Positions 29,073 to 43,535 are shown, counted from the first letter of the stretch. The stretch is 64,000 nt of DNA from Hyperoplus lanceolatus (GCA_026929865.2 CM049407.1:21720501-21784500), one strand, 5' to 3'. Numbers and translations are program-made. Notes: generated from the letters alone by a model not told the origin.

Positions 29073-32000
29073 GACAAAGCTGTTTTATGTTTTTCCCCCA
29101 GTTAAAAAAAATTATATCACAAAAGGATATTTGGGATGCTTCACTTTGCACTAATAAAAGGTATGAAAAACCTCGGATTTAACTGATCAACATGAGGTTA
29201 TCAATGCAGCATTTCTTAAGAAATCCCCAGCTGCTGTATGATTGGAACCAGCCACATTTCAGAACCATATTTTGCTAAGAAAAAAACCCTACCACTGTGT
29301 CTGTCATTAAGAGTTAGCAGTAAAGCTGGAATCTATGTCCCACCAGGACTTCCACATACGACTCACGAAGCGGTTCCACTGACGGAGCCTTGGCCTGGTT
29401 CGAACCTCTTGCTGAAGCGAGTGTGTGTCAGCCATGCAAAATGGAGAACAGATGTGGTATATGGGCAGAGTAATATAGTCTTAGGCTGCCTCCACTGCAC
29501 CTGATGATAGGGAGCCAATTGGGGCATTTGTCAAATGCAATCAGGTGTGATGGAGGGAAGAGATAGAGCGGGGGGAAGGAGAAAGGGAGAGGGAGTGGGG
29601 GGGACTGAACAGCTTGAGCCCTGCCAAACTCTCTTCAGAGCATCAGCTGTGTGTGTGGGGGGGGGGAACACACACACAGACCAAAACATGTGCTTATACC
29701 CCAGGAGGATAGCTCTGAGTGGAGAGAGCTAAGTATTATTTACAACAAACCTTAATCACACAGGAGAGACAATTGCTAAACATCATCAAACCACTCTGCA
29801 TTTCTATGGAGATATTTAAACTGAAACGTTGGGTGCACCTCAAATGTTTCTGAAAATGCCACAAGGTCAGATTTTAATCAAAGGTAAGAGACACTCAGCT
29901 CTTCATAACTGTGTGAACTATGGAGCGATGTCTCTTCGGCTGCTCTTTTCTAAGCCTATGAAAAGGTCCACAAGGTCGGAATAAAGGCCAGTCCAGTCCC
30001 CTAGAGTAGGGCACTTGAATGGAAAAGTCTGAATCTGATTTACAGTTTGGCCACATGTGCGAGCTGCCAATGAGCGGGCGGCAAGCCAGACAGTGAGACA
30101 GTAGAGAGCAGAGTGTCCGTGAGGCTGCAGGTAGTAATTAATACTGGCCCTATCTCCGAATTCTTAGTCCGAAAATATATTTTTTTAATATATTTATTAT
30201 TCATATACATATATTGACACTTAAATCAACAATTCAGAGCCATAATAAATAACGCGAGGGGTGTATTAAAGATTGTTAGACATCAGAGCTACATCAAATA
30301 ACCTTGTACGACAGCTTTTCTTTGACTGGGGTAACCAAATCAGCCTCAACACCGCTGGAATCTTGATCCGTGTCACACTTCTAAAGCCCCATTCATACAG
30401 ACAAGTTTACCCTCCTTTATTTAAAATTGCAGATTGCATCGCTTTTGCATGTGTTTTCATCCTCAAAGCAGATGGCAATGTGGCAATTTAGCTAAATGAT
30501 TCCTAATTAAAAGAGGAACACAATCGGCGCAAAATGTGCACTGAAACTACATTTTCTTGTGTTATTTTTCCACTTTGCCAAACTAACACGTTAAAACCAA
30601 AATACGAACATAATTCTGATATATGTGCCATTTAGATAATTCAAATCTGTTGCACTACGGGATGGAACCTCACGCTGTGTAAATACCATTCACTCGGTGG
30701 AACACATTAGCTGCCATCATGTATTCATGTGCATTGTGCTTTTAGAAAACTAAAAGAAGAAAGACGTTTGCCAAAGATCAACCAAAGGTTAGAGTCACAG
30801 AGATGGTTACGTACCCTAGACATGGACTTTGGCTACATGATTTCATAGTACAAATATATTGTTTTGAACATTTCCAAAGCCCCCCAGCACATAGCATTTA
30901 GTGGATATAGCAGAATATTTAGATTACACATTAAAAACAACCTTGAAACCTTACTTCCTAGAGTGTGACTAAATATATAGATACATTGGTTGTATTGGTT
31001 CTATTGACTATCACAGATATTGAACATTGTAGATGGTGGTTGATAACAAACGAAAATGCAATACATAAGGATTGTCCTCTATAAAGTACTCACACAAAGT
31101 TTGTTTTTCATCTGTACATTTCCATGACCAGCATACCCATACTAAATTTGAGGGATTCTCACAAACAATATTGTCAGGCATTTATGAAAAAATAAATAAA
31201 TGCCAATGAATGATTTGATATATAAAGCTCTGTAAAATTGGAATCCAGTATATTATCTGTGTAGTGTGCTTTTCATACCTGAATGCAGATATATTTTATT
31301 AAAGTGCCTCTACAGACTGATCACAATGTAGTAGGCAGGGAGATAACACAATAGGCAGTGTGGGCAGAGTTAATCAGGCCTTCTCCCACATAGCATGTTC
31401 AGGCATGTCTATCTACTCAAACATTGGCTTTTTTTTCCGGGTGTGTGCAAACACTCACTGGCAGCGCTATAGCACACAGCTGTAGCTTGGTTGGCTGGAT
31501 GGAGACGGAAGCAGGGCATACTGCCACGTCTGGGATATACATGGGGACCAACTATTATATGGCTGGTGTGATGTACCCAGTGCTACTGAGACTGAAAAAA
31601 AACAGTGTCAGGTAGATATACTAAGTGTCAGGTTCAGGTCCACAAACCACTCTATTTCCTTTTATATTTTCTTTAATGTTACCTGTATATGGACATCACA
31701 TATCCCACCTGTGATTATGGTTTGAGCATGTGGCCAACCTTTTTTTCTTCTGGAATAAATCAATGAAACCAGCGTGTGTATCTTTTTGAATGTATTTGTT
31801 TGAGCAGGGTGGCTGAGTGTTTGTCCCGTGTCTCTATTAAGATGATCTATGGTTCCAGCGTGTCAGTTCCATTCACCTACTGTGTTTCTGCATTAAACAA
31901 GGTTTGAGCTGAAGTAGGCACGGCACGGGCATAGGGTCAAAATGACAATTCTTTCCCGAGTCTGTTCTGAAAGAGCATGCACAACCAAAATACCGCAGAA

Positions 32001-33198
32001 CGAAAATCCCCCTTTTCCAACTTAAACCTTGTATTGTTGAAAACGTAAAAAAAAAAAATATATATGTGTGTATTCTACTAATGCATAGTCTGTGGTTCAT
32101 TCTAACATTACAAATAGAACATCTGCATTGTTTTAAGCATTTTGTCCCATAGCAGAATTATTGAGGGAATGGTTAACACAGCTGTAATGACAAGAGCAAA
32201 TGAACTGCTCCTATTTCCTGTTAGTCTATTTGTCTTTGAAAGTAACTCTTCTACACACACAAGCATATCCTCTCATTCACACAGTATGAGCTGGCAGCTG
32301 GATGACTTGCTGGCAGATGATTCAATGCAATCAGCCCGTCACTTGAGCATGATACCGCCTGTCCTACTTTGTGCTCCCCTCCTATCACACTCAAAATGAA
32401 ATTCAAATCAAATCAAACTCAAAAGCTGTTTCAAATGTAATTCTGGCTTTTCTCCCATCACGGTAACACCACCTAACACAAACCACTTATACTATGACAC
32501 AGTGTGCTTGCTAAAGCTAAAGATGTGCTTCCATGTAAAATAAATGGTCTGCAAGCCTTTTTCTTTGTAGGGCATGTGATTGGCCTGTCCTCAACTAGAT
32601 GAATAAAAGGCTCAGAAAAAGAACGAAACCACAGAGGAGCTAGACCACACTAATTCGGTTGAGCAAGCTAATGCATTTATGAAATACTATTTCTGCTCGG
32701 ATAATAGTCGTATGTTCCTGCTGTCTGATCATAAACACATTCAATACAGTTGACTTCACCTTAACCACTAGAGGGAGAAATAAGCTGTGATTTACCTCAA
32801 AAAGGGGAGCCTGGTATGCAATGGAGTGCTTAATATTTCAATCAGAAAATTGAAATGTATGTCTCTCGCCTCTTTTTCCGTCCTCGTAAGTTTATTTTTG
32901 TGGGTAATTCATCTTTAAAAAAAGGGGTGCATGAATGCTACTCGGTGGCTCTTTACAATGTGTGTTCAGATGGAAGAAAGCGATGCTGGGCTGGCTGGCT
33001 GGCATAGGGCTTTTCAATAAAACAAGTGGAGGCAGCCCTCCAGGAGGCGAGATGGGGGAGCAGGATAAAATCCATGCTTCTGCTCAACTAACCATCAAAC
33101 CTAATTACCTGTGGATAGGACTTATGGGCCACATGTTGGGTTCAAAGTTTCCCGATCAGGAAGTGACGAGGGAGGGAGCTTTAGTGAATGTGTGTTAA

Positions 33199-33210
33199 TG
33201 CGTGTGTGCT

Positions 33211-33260
<50 letters not shown>
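33199..33260. repeat. (GT)n microsatellite
   Basis: GT runs broken by GCTT and TTT. Confidence 0.97.
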
Positions 33261-33262
<2 letters not shown>

Positions 33263-35701
33263 TTTTTGTGTGTGAGCCTGTGGTCAATGTGTCTGTGACA
33301 AAAAGAGTATAGGCTGAGAGACTAGCCTTGGTGCCAGATCTTGGCTCTGTGCCATTAGTTCAATCAGACGAGATTTATTTAGCTTTTAGACAATTTGACC
33401 AGAACCCTGAGATACCGCTTCAGAAAATAAGCTAAAGATTATTCATGGCATGGCGGCTAAGATAGGGATCTGTTGTCACTCTCTAGCATTGCCTGCACGT
33501 CCGCTCACCCACTACATTATTCCTTCTTCGAAAGGAGGAGGAAAAGCACACACTCTTTTAGAAAAACACAAACACAAAGAGGCATAGAAATGGCGGTAAA
33601 TCAAACACAGAGGTCAGCTGGAGCAATGGAAAAAATGACTGCCTGTGTGGACACACACGTATTAATAAGACTAAACGTCCCGACACAACTGCAATATGAT
33701 TCACTCTAATCCAAAGTGTAGCCTCAACCCTTAACCCAAAAGCGCTTTCTGTTCAAAGAACCGGAAAAATGCCTCAAGTAATTACTGATCACCTCTATTC
33801 ACCACCGAGAATACATTGCAAGTGCTGTTGACATTACATTCAATCCATGTTATCTTTGAATCATTGAATCAGGATTTTTCTATTCTGCTAGTTTACATTT
33901 GCTCCATGACACATGGTATGTGTGTCGCATATACACTTTAAACACGCGCACAATAAATAGAAGATGAATTTGAATATTTATATCATGATCTAGCTTCATA
34001 TCATTATGTTTGCTTGTCCGCCATTCCCCCATGTAGGAAACTGATCTGCTGATACAAGGTGTGACAGAGTTACACAAATCCGCTACTCTCTACAAAGCTC
34101 TAGTCGGGGATTGAAGGCTTAACATGGTTAAGCACCGTTGAAGGAAAAATACTCGTATTATCATAATTACCATCATTATTTTTATTTTTTTATTTTAGAG
34201 TGATTCTAGTTTCCACCAGTCAATGTAACCTACTCTACCTTTTTTATATTTATTATTTGATTTAAAGTGAGATGTCAGGGACAAATACAGATATCCAATA
34301 GATGAATGTCTAAAACATTAGCACATGTACTGATTGAGTAAGGAGATGAGCACAGATTATTTCACCTTGCATATAGTTGACAAATAACATTGATCTTGGC
34401 TACCATGTCAAACATAATGCTTAGTTTCTTTCTGCACTAGGTACATCCATGAAAAACAGCAAGGGAGCTCATTTACTACTTTACCATTTAAATGTCTCGT
34501 AATGGTTTAAAGATCAAAACCGACAAAGATTAAACCATACATTGGCTATAATACATTATGTTTGAAGGATATACTAATCATTATTTAAAAATCGGCATCA
34601 GCTGTTGTTCTGTAGTTCGGCAAAGCTTTGAAAATGCCCAATAATTATCATGTAGCTTAATCAGAAGTGGTTGCTGTAGTGAAAATTGTAATCCCTAAAA
34701 AAGGGTTAGTCACAATATGTAGTAATATGTCACACAAATGATGTCTAACTGACCAACTTTGCAGTCACATACAGCTATCCCAGGTCTGCAAATACTCCCC
34801 AAGGACAACATAAGTCTACCATTGTAATTTGACTTTTGGTTTTAGGATTTTAACAAGTTCTAGAAAATGATCTCACAATCTCTGCTATTGCTATATTTGT
34901 ATCATGGGTGCAGTCCCAGTCACGCCCCTTGTTGTTACAAACCCAAAAGAAAGCCTTTTTCGTCCCCAACAGCATATTAACACTGTGAAAATGTTAGCAG
35001 GATGACATTTAGCTCACCGCACCATTTTTGCCTAAGCAAAGCCTGACAGAGGCAGTCCAGAATAAAAGCTACCTAGATGAGCACATTCCTACACTAAAGA
35101 AGAGAAAGAGAGACAGAGCTAACAAACTTTTTGACAAAAGAGCTGTAGAAGAGATAAGACACAGGTTAGAACCAAAAACTAGAACCACCGCATGCGCATA
35201 TTTTTGCTGAAACGACATTTCTCATTGCAATTACCCTATTTTGTTTGGCCTACTTACTCTGCCCCAGCAGGATGTAATGAGTCTGTCACTACCAATGTTG
35301 GATTTTACGGCCGTATCAAAATGGAACCAAACAAGCAATTCCTTACAAATATATCATTTTAAGATAGTGGATGGACTCTAGGCTATAAATCTGGATAATT
35401 CAAACACTTTTAATAGACCCGAGGATAGCCAGACAAAACGTAGACACACAGGAGTGAGCAGCAGTGAGTGTTTCAGATAAGTGAAACCTTTGAGACTTCA
35501 TTAGCCCTCAACATCAAACGCCAGCACACTGTGTACATTTCCGAGAAGGAACGTCTATCCAGGGATTTCAAGTAGGCGATGCGTGGGAGGCACTTGTAGC
35601 TGAAGCAAAAAGCTGCCTGTGGACATGGTCACACTGTGCGGTAGGTGGCTGAAGATGCAAAGGTAAGAGGCTATAGTTGAAGTCATATATACTTATACTG
35701 G

Positions 35702-36784
35702 CAGGGCTGTACAGTGCGACAGTTTTGATCGCATTTGCTACTGAAATTGATCACGTGCGATGATGAATACAAGTCCATTCGCATTAGTGCGACAGGCTGC
35801 TAATGAGGAGAGGCTGTCTTTGAAACACAGAAGAGCGCTGCAAAACACTGCTTAGAGGGCTCTACATTAACACTCTCCAAATGGGGGTAAATGTAGTCTT
35901 AGGCAAGTAAGTTATTAAGTCCACCCTCCACTTTGGCTGGTGGAAGATATGTGTCCTTGGGACCTTGCAGCGATTCTAGCGTCTAATAAACTTCACCAAC
36001 GGTAATAACCGAAAGGAGACGGCACATTATCGCAGTTAAGTTAGCGCGTGTGCAAACAGAACATTTCCTGTGCGCCTTCACGTTAAACGCCTGTTACTAG
36101 CCAAACATGAGTTGACTTTTATTTTGAAGCCGGTATGAACAGGAAATTAGCGCTTCACAGCCCTGCAGTGGTCTAGCTAGAAAGGCAACTCATTCAGCTG
36201 CAGAGAAAAGTCAACAGTAGTCTAAAAACAAAGTTTGAAATAAGCCACTGAAGAACAACTCCCAAAACATTCACAACAACCTATTTAATTTATCCTAAAT
36301 TGTACCAATATGTATACTTTTTTATTTAATAGGCTATGTTTAATGTTTTAAAGTTTGGTTTTAATTAACAGAAGGACATTTTCAAAAAAAAATATTATTA
36401 TTAATATAATAATTATATGTAGGCCTAGATACAAAAAATATATAGATATAGATATTATTTTTATACTTTTATGGGGAGAAATAATTCTGAATCAGCAAAA
36501 AATTGCAATTGGCAGGTTAGATTATTTTGTCTAAATTGCAATCAGTGCACCCCTATTAATTTTTCTACAATTATTACTGCACACACTAGGATATAATATT
36601 AATTGAGAATCTCAAATGAGACCAAGATGACAGGCTCAAAGGTAATTACAGTGAAATGCAAGGGTTAGGGTTATGCAAGTTTTCGATCATACTTTGTATG
36701 CTACCAAATTAATTTTTGTGCTACTGAATTTTTTTGCTTGCTAGCACCAGTGCTACCACCTAAAAAAATAAGCGTACAGCCCTG
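35702..36784. mobile_element. hAT-like non-autonomous element
   Basis: The left end CAGGGCTGTACAGTGCGAC is mirrored by the right end AGCGTACAGCCCTG, giving CAGGGCTGTAC inverted termini. TACTG occurs just outside both ends, an imperfect trace of a target duplication. The roughly 1.08-kb interior is A+T-rich, has no transposase, and may contain a nested repeat end (CAGTGCACCCCTATT near 36543). Confidence 0.68.
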
Positions 36785-39700
36785 TACTGAATTCTCATTG
36801 TGATGTATATTAAAAAACCCACATGCTGTCAGTGTTGTGCCAATCATAGCATATGAAAAAGAAAGTATGCTTACCTGTCTTTCTTTAAATGTAAGTTCCA
36901 TTTAATTTTTTTGGATAGGCCGGTTGCCTATTCACACAAATTGTTAAGTTTGTTCCTTATAATTTATGACTGAAAATAAACTGTTCATAATCACTATCGC
37001 AAAAGGCAGGTGCATTCGCTGCCGTTTATGAGGCGATGAAAGAAACTTACTGTGATTCTTCCATTTTCATTGTGCAGTATATCATTTCCTTTTGACATGT
37101 TTATGTAGACTGGAAGATGATACTCCATGGAAAAAAATGCTATCATTTGTGTTTTTCTTTTTCTCTAGATCACGATAACGGACACTTTTTTTGCAAAATC
37201 CACTGCTGGATATGGCAAAAGTTGCTAACATTTAGAGAGAAAAAAAGTAGCCTAAAATTGAACTTCCTGGTTACTGTATAACCACTTAAAATGTAAAAAA
37301 AAAAAGCATCAGTGTGTCACAGTTTAAACACATCCGTTCAACTGCCATCACGCCTTGCTGTTATGCATTTGGGACAAATCCATCCAGAGGACCACACAAA
37401 TACAATTTTTTTGCGAATGTTTCCAAGATCCCTAAAGCTGCATGGGTCGGCTCAGATGTACTGGGGGACATTGTGCATCATCATCATTTGAGCTGTACTG
37501 TGTCAACTGCCTGCTCTCCAGGTGGTGCTGAGTCATGGTTCATGCTCACTGGTTTCCTACAGTAGGGGTGGAGGGGGTTGTGGAGCACTGAAAACACTCT
37601 GTTAAGGAAAATGTCTGATGAAGCTTGAAAAGGGTTATTTGGGTTGAAAAGCAGTGTTTTTTCCATCACCCTTTAAAAGCCCATCTGATGAGAGACGAAG
37701 ATTTGACACCATCGTTTTGTTCTCATTTGGCTGCGACATGCAGGGGCACTAGGTCTGTCACTCAAGAGACCGGCGTCGGCTTCTGTGGACCTCAACTCAA
37801 ACGTTAAGCTACAAGAAGGAAATTATATCTATCTCTCTATCCACTATCTATCCATCCATCCATCTTTTGAGAAAACAGGATAATAGATAACTATATTAGT
37901 CTTGGAAAGGTATATAGGCTTGTTGCTTGTATTATTGGTGGCAGTAATGTGCCTAGATATGCTGAAATGCTCCAGCAACGACAGGGACGAAGAAGAAGAC
38001 TTGTAAGCAAAAATGCAGAATTTAAAGTACTTAGCATAAAGTGCTATTAAAGCATCAGAGATGTTTGTTAGACCTCAAGGATAACCACGATGCATTGTGG
38101 TGCCCTGAATATAAATTTCATTTTTGCGTGTTTAGAATTCTACAGGGCCCCTTTAATTCTATTCTTTCTTTCACATAATTGTTGAATTATCTCTCATCAG
38201 CAGACACACATTTACTACAATAAAACATGCTAATAAGTGGTTTTCTCAATGCATTGCCCTGGACGTCTATTGCATTAAAAATCTGCCAGGCTCCCATCAA
38301 AACATACAGTATTTGTCAAAACATAATTCCCTACTGATCTAGGAAATAAACCCCTTCTTTGAATCGCTATTGCTACGGAAATGTTCTCCCACATGGGATT
38401 CCCTAAGGACTCGGGGAGGCGTGGAGAAGGTAGAGGCATCCACCTACACAGCGGTCTGATGGTGAGAATGCTGCAAATTACTCATGACACATCCTCTGAT
38501 GACATTTTTCAACCTCCTCCCTGTTGAATGGCACCTATGCCCCCCCCCCTCCACTATCCATCCATCCATCCATCCATCCACCAACACACACATTAATTCC
38601 CCCCTCAATCCGTGTCACAATAGCACAACAGAGATTGCTGCCTCCTGCCTTCACCTGATTGACCCCCCTTTGGAAGCAGGTGCTGGATCCGCTCCAATCA
38701 CAGTCAATCTTCTTTAAACATTTCATTCTTTAAGCAGAACAGGGAGCTCAAAATTCCATCATTCAATGACCCGATCAGTCGCCGATAACACAATCAAGCC
38801 AATCCCCGGCTTATCCCCGAGGGAGCCATTTCAGGGAGGGACAGCTGAGGGAGATGAGACTACACACCTACAGAAAGGTGTCAATCTCCCCTCCTGATCC
38901 ACAGCTCTCTTTGTGAGCCGCCCTATACAGCACACAGCGCCTCCATGTTGGAGGACAGCCTCTGATAGGTATTTCTGGAGGATCAACGATACTCAAAAAT
39001 CTATTTAATCTTTTGTTAAAGGTCTGATCCTTTAAGTAAAAAAATGCAGTAACCTGCAGTAAAGACACTCGCATTCAGAGCACAACTGTTCGCTCTGTCT
39101 CATACAAAGACACACACACACAAAATATGACGTGAATAGCACAGCTCAATTCTTCAGCGGCCATTTAAAAGCCATTCTACTTGAAATGTTGCTGGGCCAC
39201 TGGGCAAATAAAGGTCAAGGGGGGATATGAAATAGTTTGTCTAACTGGCCCTTTCCCCCACTCCCCCTCATCCGCTCTGTGTGTGTCCCCGCAGCACCGC
39301 AGCCGTATCCACATTCATAGGCCAATTCATTTATATTGCCGTGCCCTTCTCACTGCTAGTCTCAGTCACTAACTACAAGTGACTGCAATGAGATTGAAGC
39401 CTCTGTGCTAAATCTCCATTGCCAGGCACATGCTCCATCATTGCTGCTCTGATCACTCCTTATAATCACTGGAACCACACAATATCCTCAGCTGATTGGG
39501 GGAGTCGCAGCGAAGAGGAAACAATCACCGAATGTCGGCGCATGATGGACACCCGAGACGTTGGAGTAGTGGTGGTCACTGCGAGCCGCCATGTAAATGC
39601 TATGCAAATGTGCACCTGCAACAAGCTGAGGGAGTGGAATCAAGGACTGTGGCCTTTTGATTAGGTTATTTTTTTCTCTCTCCCCGCTCATATAAAAAGG

Positions 39701-40444
39701 TGTATTATTTTGCATTAATCCTCCATGTTTTGCCTTTTTAGCCAATGAACATCAAGCGATCGGGTGTTTTTGGGTTCTGCTCATCCCAGTCCTGTCCAAA
39801 ATTCTCAAAGTGCATTCAATTTACACCTTCACGGTCTCCGATTCAAGCCTTTTTGGATTCAGATTGTTATTCCGCAATAAAATCAGATAACACAAGAACA
39901 ATGAAAATGCAAAAATTAACATGTTTGAATTGTGAAAAGAGCACTATATTATCGCATGTTTTCTCCAGTATTTCTTAGCTAACTGGCTTATCCCCAAGAA
40001 AAACTATCAAATAAATAACATTTTACCTGAAAAACCCCCAATGCTGTTAAGGGCTTGTGCACTTGGGCAGGTATGCAAAATTAATTCATACAGTCTTTAC
40101 ACACGGTCACAGAGAGTTATTATTCCGCCATTTAAAAAATCTAAGGGCAAGCAAAATGTCAGCGGTGGTATTAGATTACCAAAGCCCCAGAACAAATTGC
40201 ATCCACTAACCAAAGAATCTTTTTTTTTTTTTTTTCTGATACAGTCATAATTTCCTCTCATCTACTTCTCCCCTCTCAGTGAAAATATGAGAGCAGTATT
40301 ATATAGTGACGCTTGTCTGGCCAGAGGTGAGACACGACAGGGACAGCATGACATTACTGAAGACTGGTACCTTCATTATGTTCTGACATTGTTCCATTTC
40401 AATCATTCCACTCTTTAAGATCTGTCTGTAGCTTTATGTCATAC
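36785..40444. other. Intronic, no recognised element
   Basis: Unique sequence with small ATCT/ATCC tetranucleotide patches at 37830-37864 and 38555-38582. A POU-type octamer ATGCAAAT lies at 39602-39609 in a non-repetitive block (about 39420-39760) that could be regulatory. Confidence 0.4.
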
Positions 40445-40530
40445 TGTTACAGAGGTCTCTCTTGAGATTGAAACCCTGTGTCTCAATGATATTACCTGTA
40501 TAAATAAAGGTTAACTAAATAAAAAATACC
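40445..40530 (+). repeat. L2-type LINE/SINE 3' tail
   Basis: GAGGTCTCTCTTGAGATTG, then ATTACCTGTATAAATAAAGG and TTAACTAAATAAAAAA. This GAG...ATTACCTG.(T)AAATAAAGGTTAA ending is a widespread fish L2-like non-LTR tail. The body upstream is degraded. Confidence 0.7.
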
Positions 40531-41279
40531 TTTCAAATGTCCTAGAACAGGTATTTTATCTTATTGTTTTTTCATTGTCAGACCATTGTCTCATTCTGCT
40601 TTGCTTGTCAAACTCAGGAATGACCTCTGTGTGTGTCTATCTTTATCTGTCCTGAGCCCAGTGGCAGTGAACTGGTTAAGCTCCCCCTACCATTCAGCTC
40701 CACCTCCAGGATCTGGCTCCAGACCAGCGGAGCATGAGAACCCAGGACAGCACTGGACATAAAGGGAGGATTGTGGCAGCCCAGTGACATGGAAGCAAGT
40801 AGCTCTCTGATTAAGCTAAAAAGTCAGCTTGGGGCTCGGCACAGCAAAACGCCTTTGCCAACGGTCAGGAGTTCAGAAGCGGAGTCAGTGAGCAGGAGTT
40901 GTTTCAGCTTAGCCACATAAGGGCACTATGAGATGCTCTCAAAGCCGATTACAATAAACCAATGAGGAAGCATTAGCCACCCCTAGCTAATTATGCCTTG
41001 TAACGGCGGGGAGAGAGGCGAGCTTGCTTTCCCTCCTGGGCAGGGCTCTGCTGCTATGTCACATCCAACATTATAAAAAAAAGTGTCATCACAACCAACT
41101 CCCATCTTTAATCAAAGCCCACCACAGTGGAACATTTTAGGGTGGTGGGTGTTTTGGTAACAGGTGTTTGATTTATTGGCGTCCAACAAAAAAAAAGTGA
41201 AACACCTGCAAAATTTCCCCAGAGCACTGGTGAGGCCCGCTTAATTTATTTTAATTTGAAACAAATTAAATATAATTTG

Positions 41280-41900
41280 ACCTTGTTGTGCCTTTACCTT
41301 ATATGAAAATTATAATTTCGGTAGGCCCTGGTCAGAAGACCAGACAAATCACAATAAAATGAATGGAGAGGAAGGTCACAGACATACTCGTGTGTCCGAC
41401 CATGCAGGGCTCTCTCTGCGTTTAAAACAAGAGCCTTTAAATGGATCTTAAACCTGATGGGATGCCATTGTAAAAAGGATAAAATGGGTGTAATGTGAGT
41501 CGTCTGGCTGGACCTGGTTAACAGCCTTGAAGTAGCATTCTGGAGCATTCAGAGAGGACTGGCAGAGGCAGGTGAACAGGGATTTGCAATAGTCAAGTCG
41601 GGGATGATATGAAAGCGTGGATAATCATCTCTTTAGCTCAGGCTGTGATACAACAGACCTTAGTTTTGCAATATTTCTGAGCTGAAAAAAAGCATGCACG
41701 GGTCAGTGAATTAATATGCTGATCAAAATGCATGGCTGGATCAAGTATAACCCCTTGTTGCCCTTGACCTTTGACCTTAGAACAAGCACAATCTCTAAAA
41801 AGGAGCCAAACATTACAAAGATGAATAATAATATGCAATCTTTTCAGTGCTGTCACACTTCTGCAGGCTGATACTGTGTTACCGATGTCTCTGTTTGCTT
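41280..41900. repeat. Teleost interspersed repeat fragment
   Basis: The block around GATTTGCAATAGTCAAGTCG and GAAAGCGTGGATAATCATC corresponds to a widespread fish repeat whose members read CATTACAGTAATCAAGCC...GCATGAAT. I recall the sequence pattern but not a secure family name. Frames of 84 and 72 aa here are not genes. Confidence 0.5.
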
Positions 41901-42776
41901 GTTATGCAAGCCACAGAAAAAAAGCAAAAGGCAGTGGAGTAAATGCATTAAAAATACTGACAAATGACTGTGCATACTGCAAACATAACAGCATTATCAG
42001 ATAAAAATAGCAAGTAAATATCAACTGGAGAGGCAGGGGGGGAAGTAAACTTTGAAAAGCTAACATTGTCTTTTCTTACAATTTATAAGTCTGCAAAATG
42101 GCACATAATAGCACAAACTGGTTCATTTGACTTTATTGCGAGACAGAAACAGCAGCAGCCAGCAGTAAAGAGTCCTTGAATATAAAGGGAGGCCCGGTTG
42201 TGCAGATAAGATTGTCTCATCTGGCTCGCAGGGCTAAGGTGCAGCAGTGTGCAGCCTGATAAAAAAAAAGAAAAGAAAGGAAAGAGGAACAAGAAAAGGA
42301 AGGCAGGATGTGGCTACTATTAGGGCAGGTAATGGGAATTGCTCTGAGCAGATGCATTCAAATCAGCCAAACAGAACCACACTTCAGTGTCAGTTCAAAT
42401 GACCGTCAAGATCACTTCAAATGCACACACACCTTGGGCGTGAACGGTGGGTGAAAAAAAAATATTAAAAGTGTCTGTGGCTGCTGCAGGGGGGAGCTCC
42501 TGTGAATTGGTGCCAGGCTTGGGGCATGTACTCTCTCCTAATGGTGACGGTTGGGAGAGTGGCATGCAGACTGATGTGCATGAGAGCTGTCAACCCTCTC
42601 TCTCCCACCATAACAAAAGCCAACTCTCCCCACCTGACAGAATGGAGACAGAGGGGGGAGGGGCCGAGGTTACAGACAGAACCTGTATGACCCAATTGTG
42701 GCCACACACCAGCTGTTTCCCCTCCGCCGCCCAGGCCCCCAGGACTGTGCCTTCTCTCATAATCCAGCAGTGCTAA
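41901..42776. other. Intronic, no recognised element
   Basis: Nothing identifiable. The overlapping frames of 80-109 codons on both strands are chance frames in a G+C-richer part. Confidence 0.4.
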
Positions 42777-43090
42777 GTGGCCAAGCCTAGTATCAGTGGG
42801 CTGTGGATGGAGCTATGGGAGGGGCTTATTTTCATACGAGCCCGCCAATTAGCTAATTGGCTGCCTAGATATCCCTGTCCACTACAGTACAAGAGGCGAA
42901 CCAGATTGTGTCTCCGCAAAAAAATTCTGGATATCAATCATAGGCTCATATTTATCTTTAGACCATGTACTAATAAAATTGGAGTTTTCTCATTTCAAAA
43001 CGCCACCTCAAGCGTTTTATTCGCCCAATGGCTTTTAATGGCTTTCAGTTTTAGCTGTTTCTGTGGGAGAAGGAAGGGTGGGAGCTGAAC
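42777..43090. promoter_or_regulatory. Candidate conserved noncoding element with homeodomain palindrome
   Basis: A non-repetitive 310-bp block containing the perfect 16-bp palindrome CCAATTAGCTAATTGG at 42845-42860, i.e. two inverted TAATTG-type homeodomain sites. GATATCAATCATAG and TTTTATTCGCCC also occur. The frame is open for 103 codons but lacks splice signals and protein similarity. The regulatory role is inference. Confidence 0.35.
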
Positions 43091-43535
43091 AGAGTTGTAG
43101 TGAAACAAATGTATGAAAACTAATTCTAACTCATTCTGATTAGGCAATTGCTTTGAAAGCCACACATGTGGTCTTATAATTAAACTTTAAAAAGCTCACT
43201 TAGGCATTTGAACATTTGTTTGCTTTATTTCAATCGATCACTAAGAACTTTGCTCACTACCTAACAGCACACGCTACGAAAACATCGCTAACCCACTAGC
43301 TGGTTTAGCATACATTAGCTAATATTGCTGCCCTGATGGCAGGAGGAGTCTTCGTTTAGCTTGTGAATCACTATAGTACTATACACTTTGCCATTTTACG
43401 ATTACATTACATCTTCGGGGATAAGTAACTTATACTTCCATGGTAGATAAACAATACAACTGTGCTCATATCCGCTTAGCTTACAATGCATGGACATATT
43501 AGAATGTTACAACACTTTCTTCATCCGGAACGTCA

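Larger units (their letters stand above)
26887..35701. other. Long intronic stretch, mostly unrecognised
   Basis: Apart from short GT/GTGC tracts at 27533-27579, 29033-29072 and 33199-33260, I recognise no elements. About 30120-30740 is non-repetitive, A+T-rich and rich in TAAT words and may contain conserved noncoding DNA. The 60-codon frame at 35028-35210 (basic, KKRKRDR) resembles nothing I know. Confidence 0.4.

Noticed and set aside
35028-35210. Basic 60-codon frame (KKRKRDR) as a gene or transposase piece
   Set aside because: Too short, with no recognised motif and no transposon ends around it.
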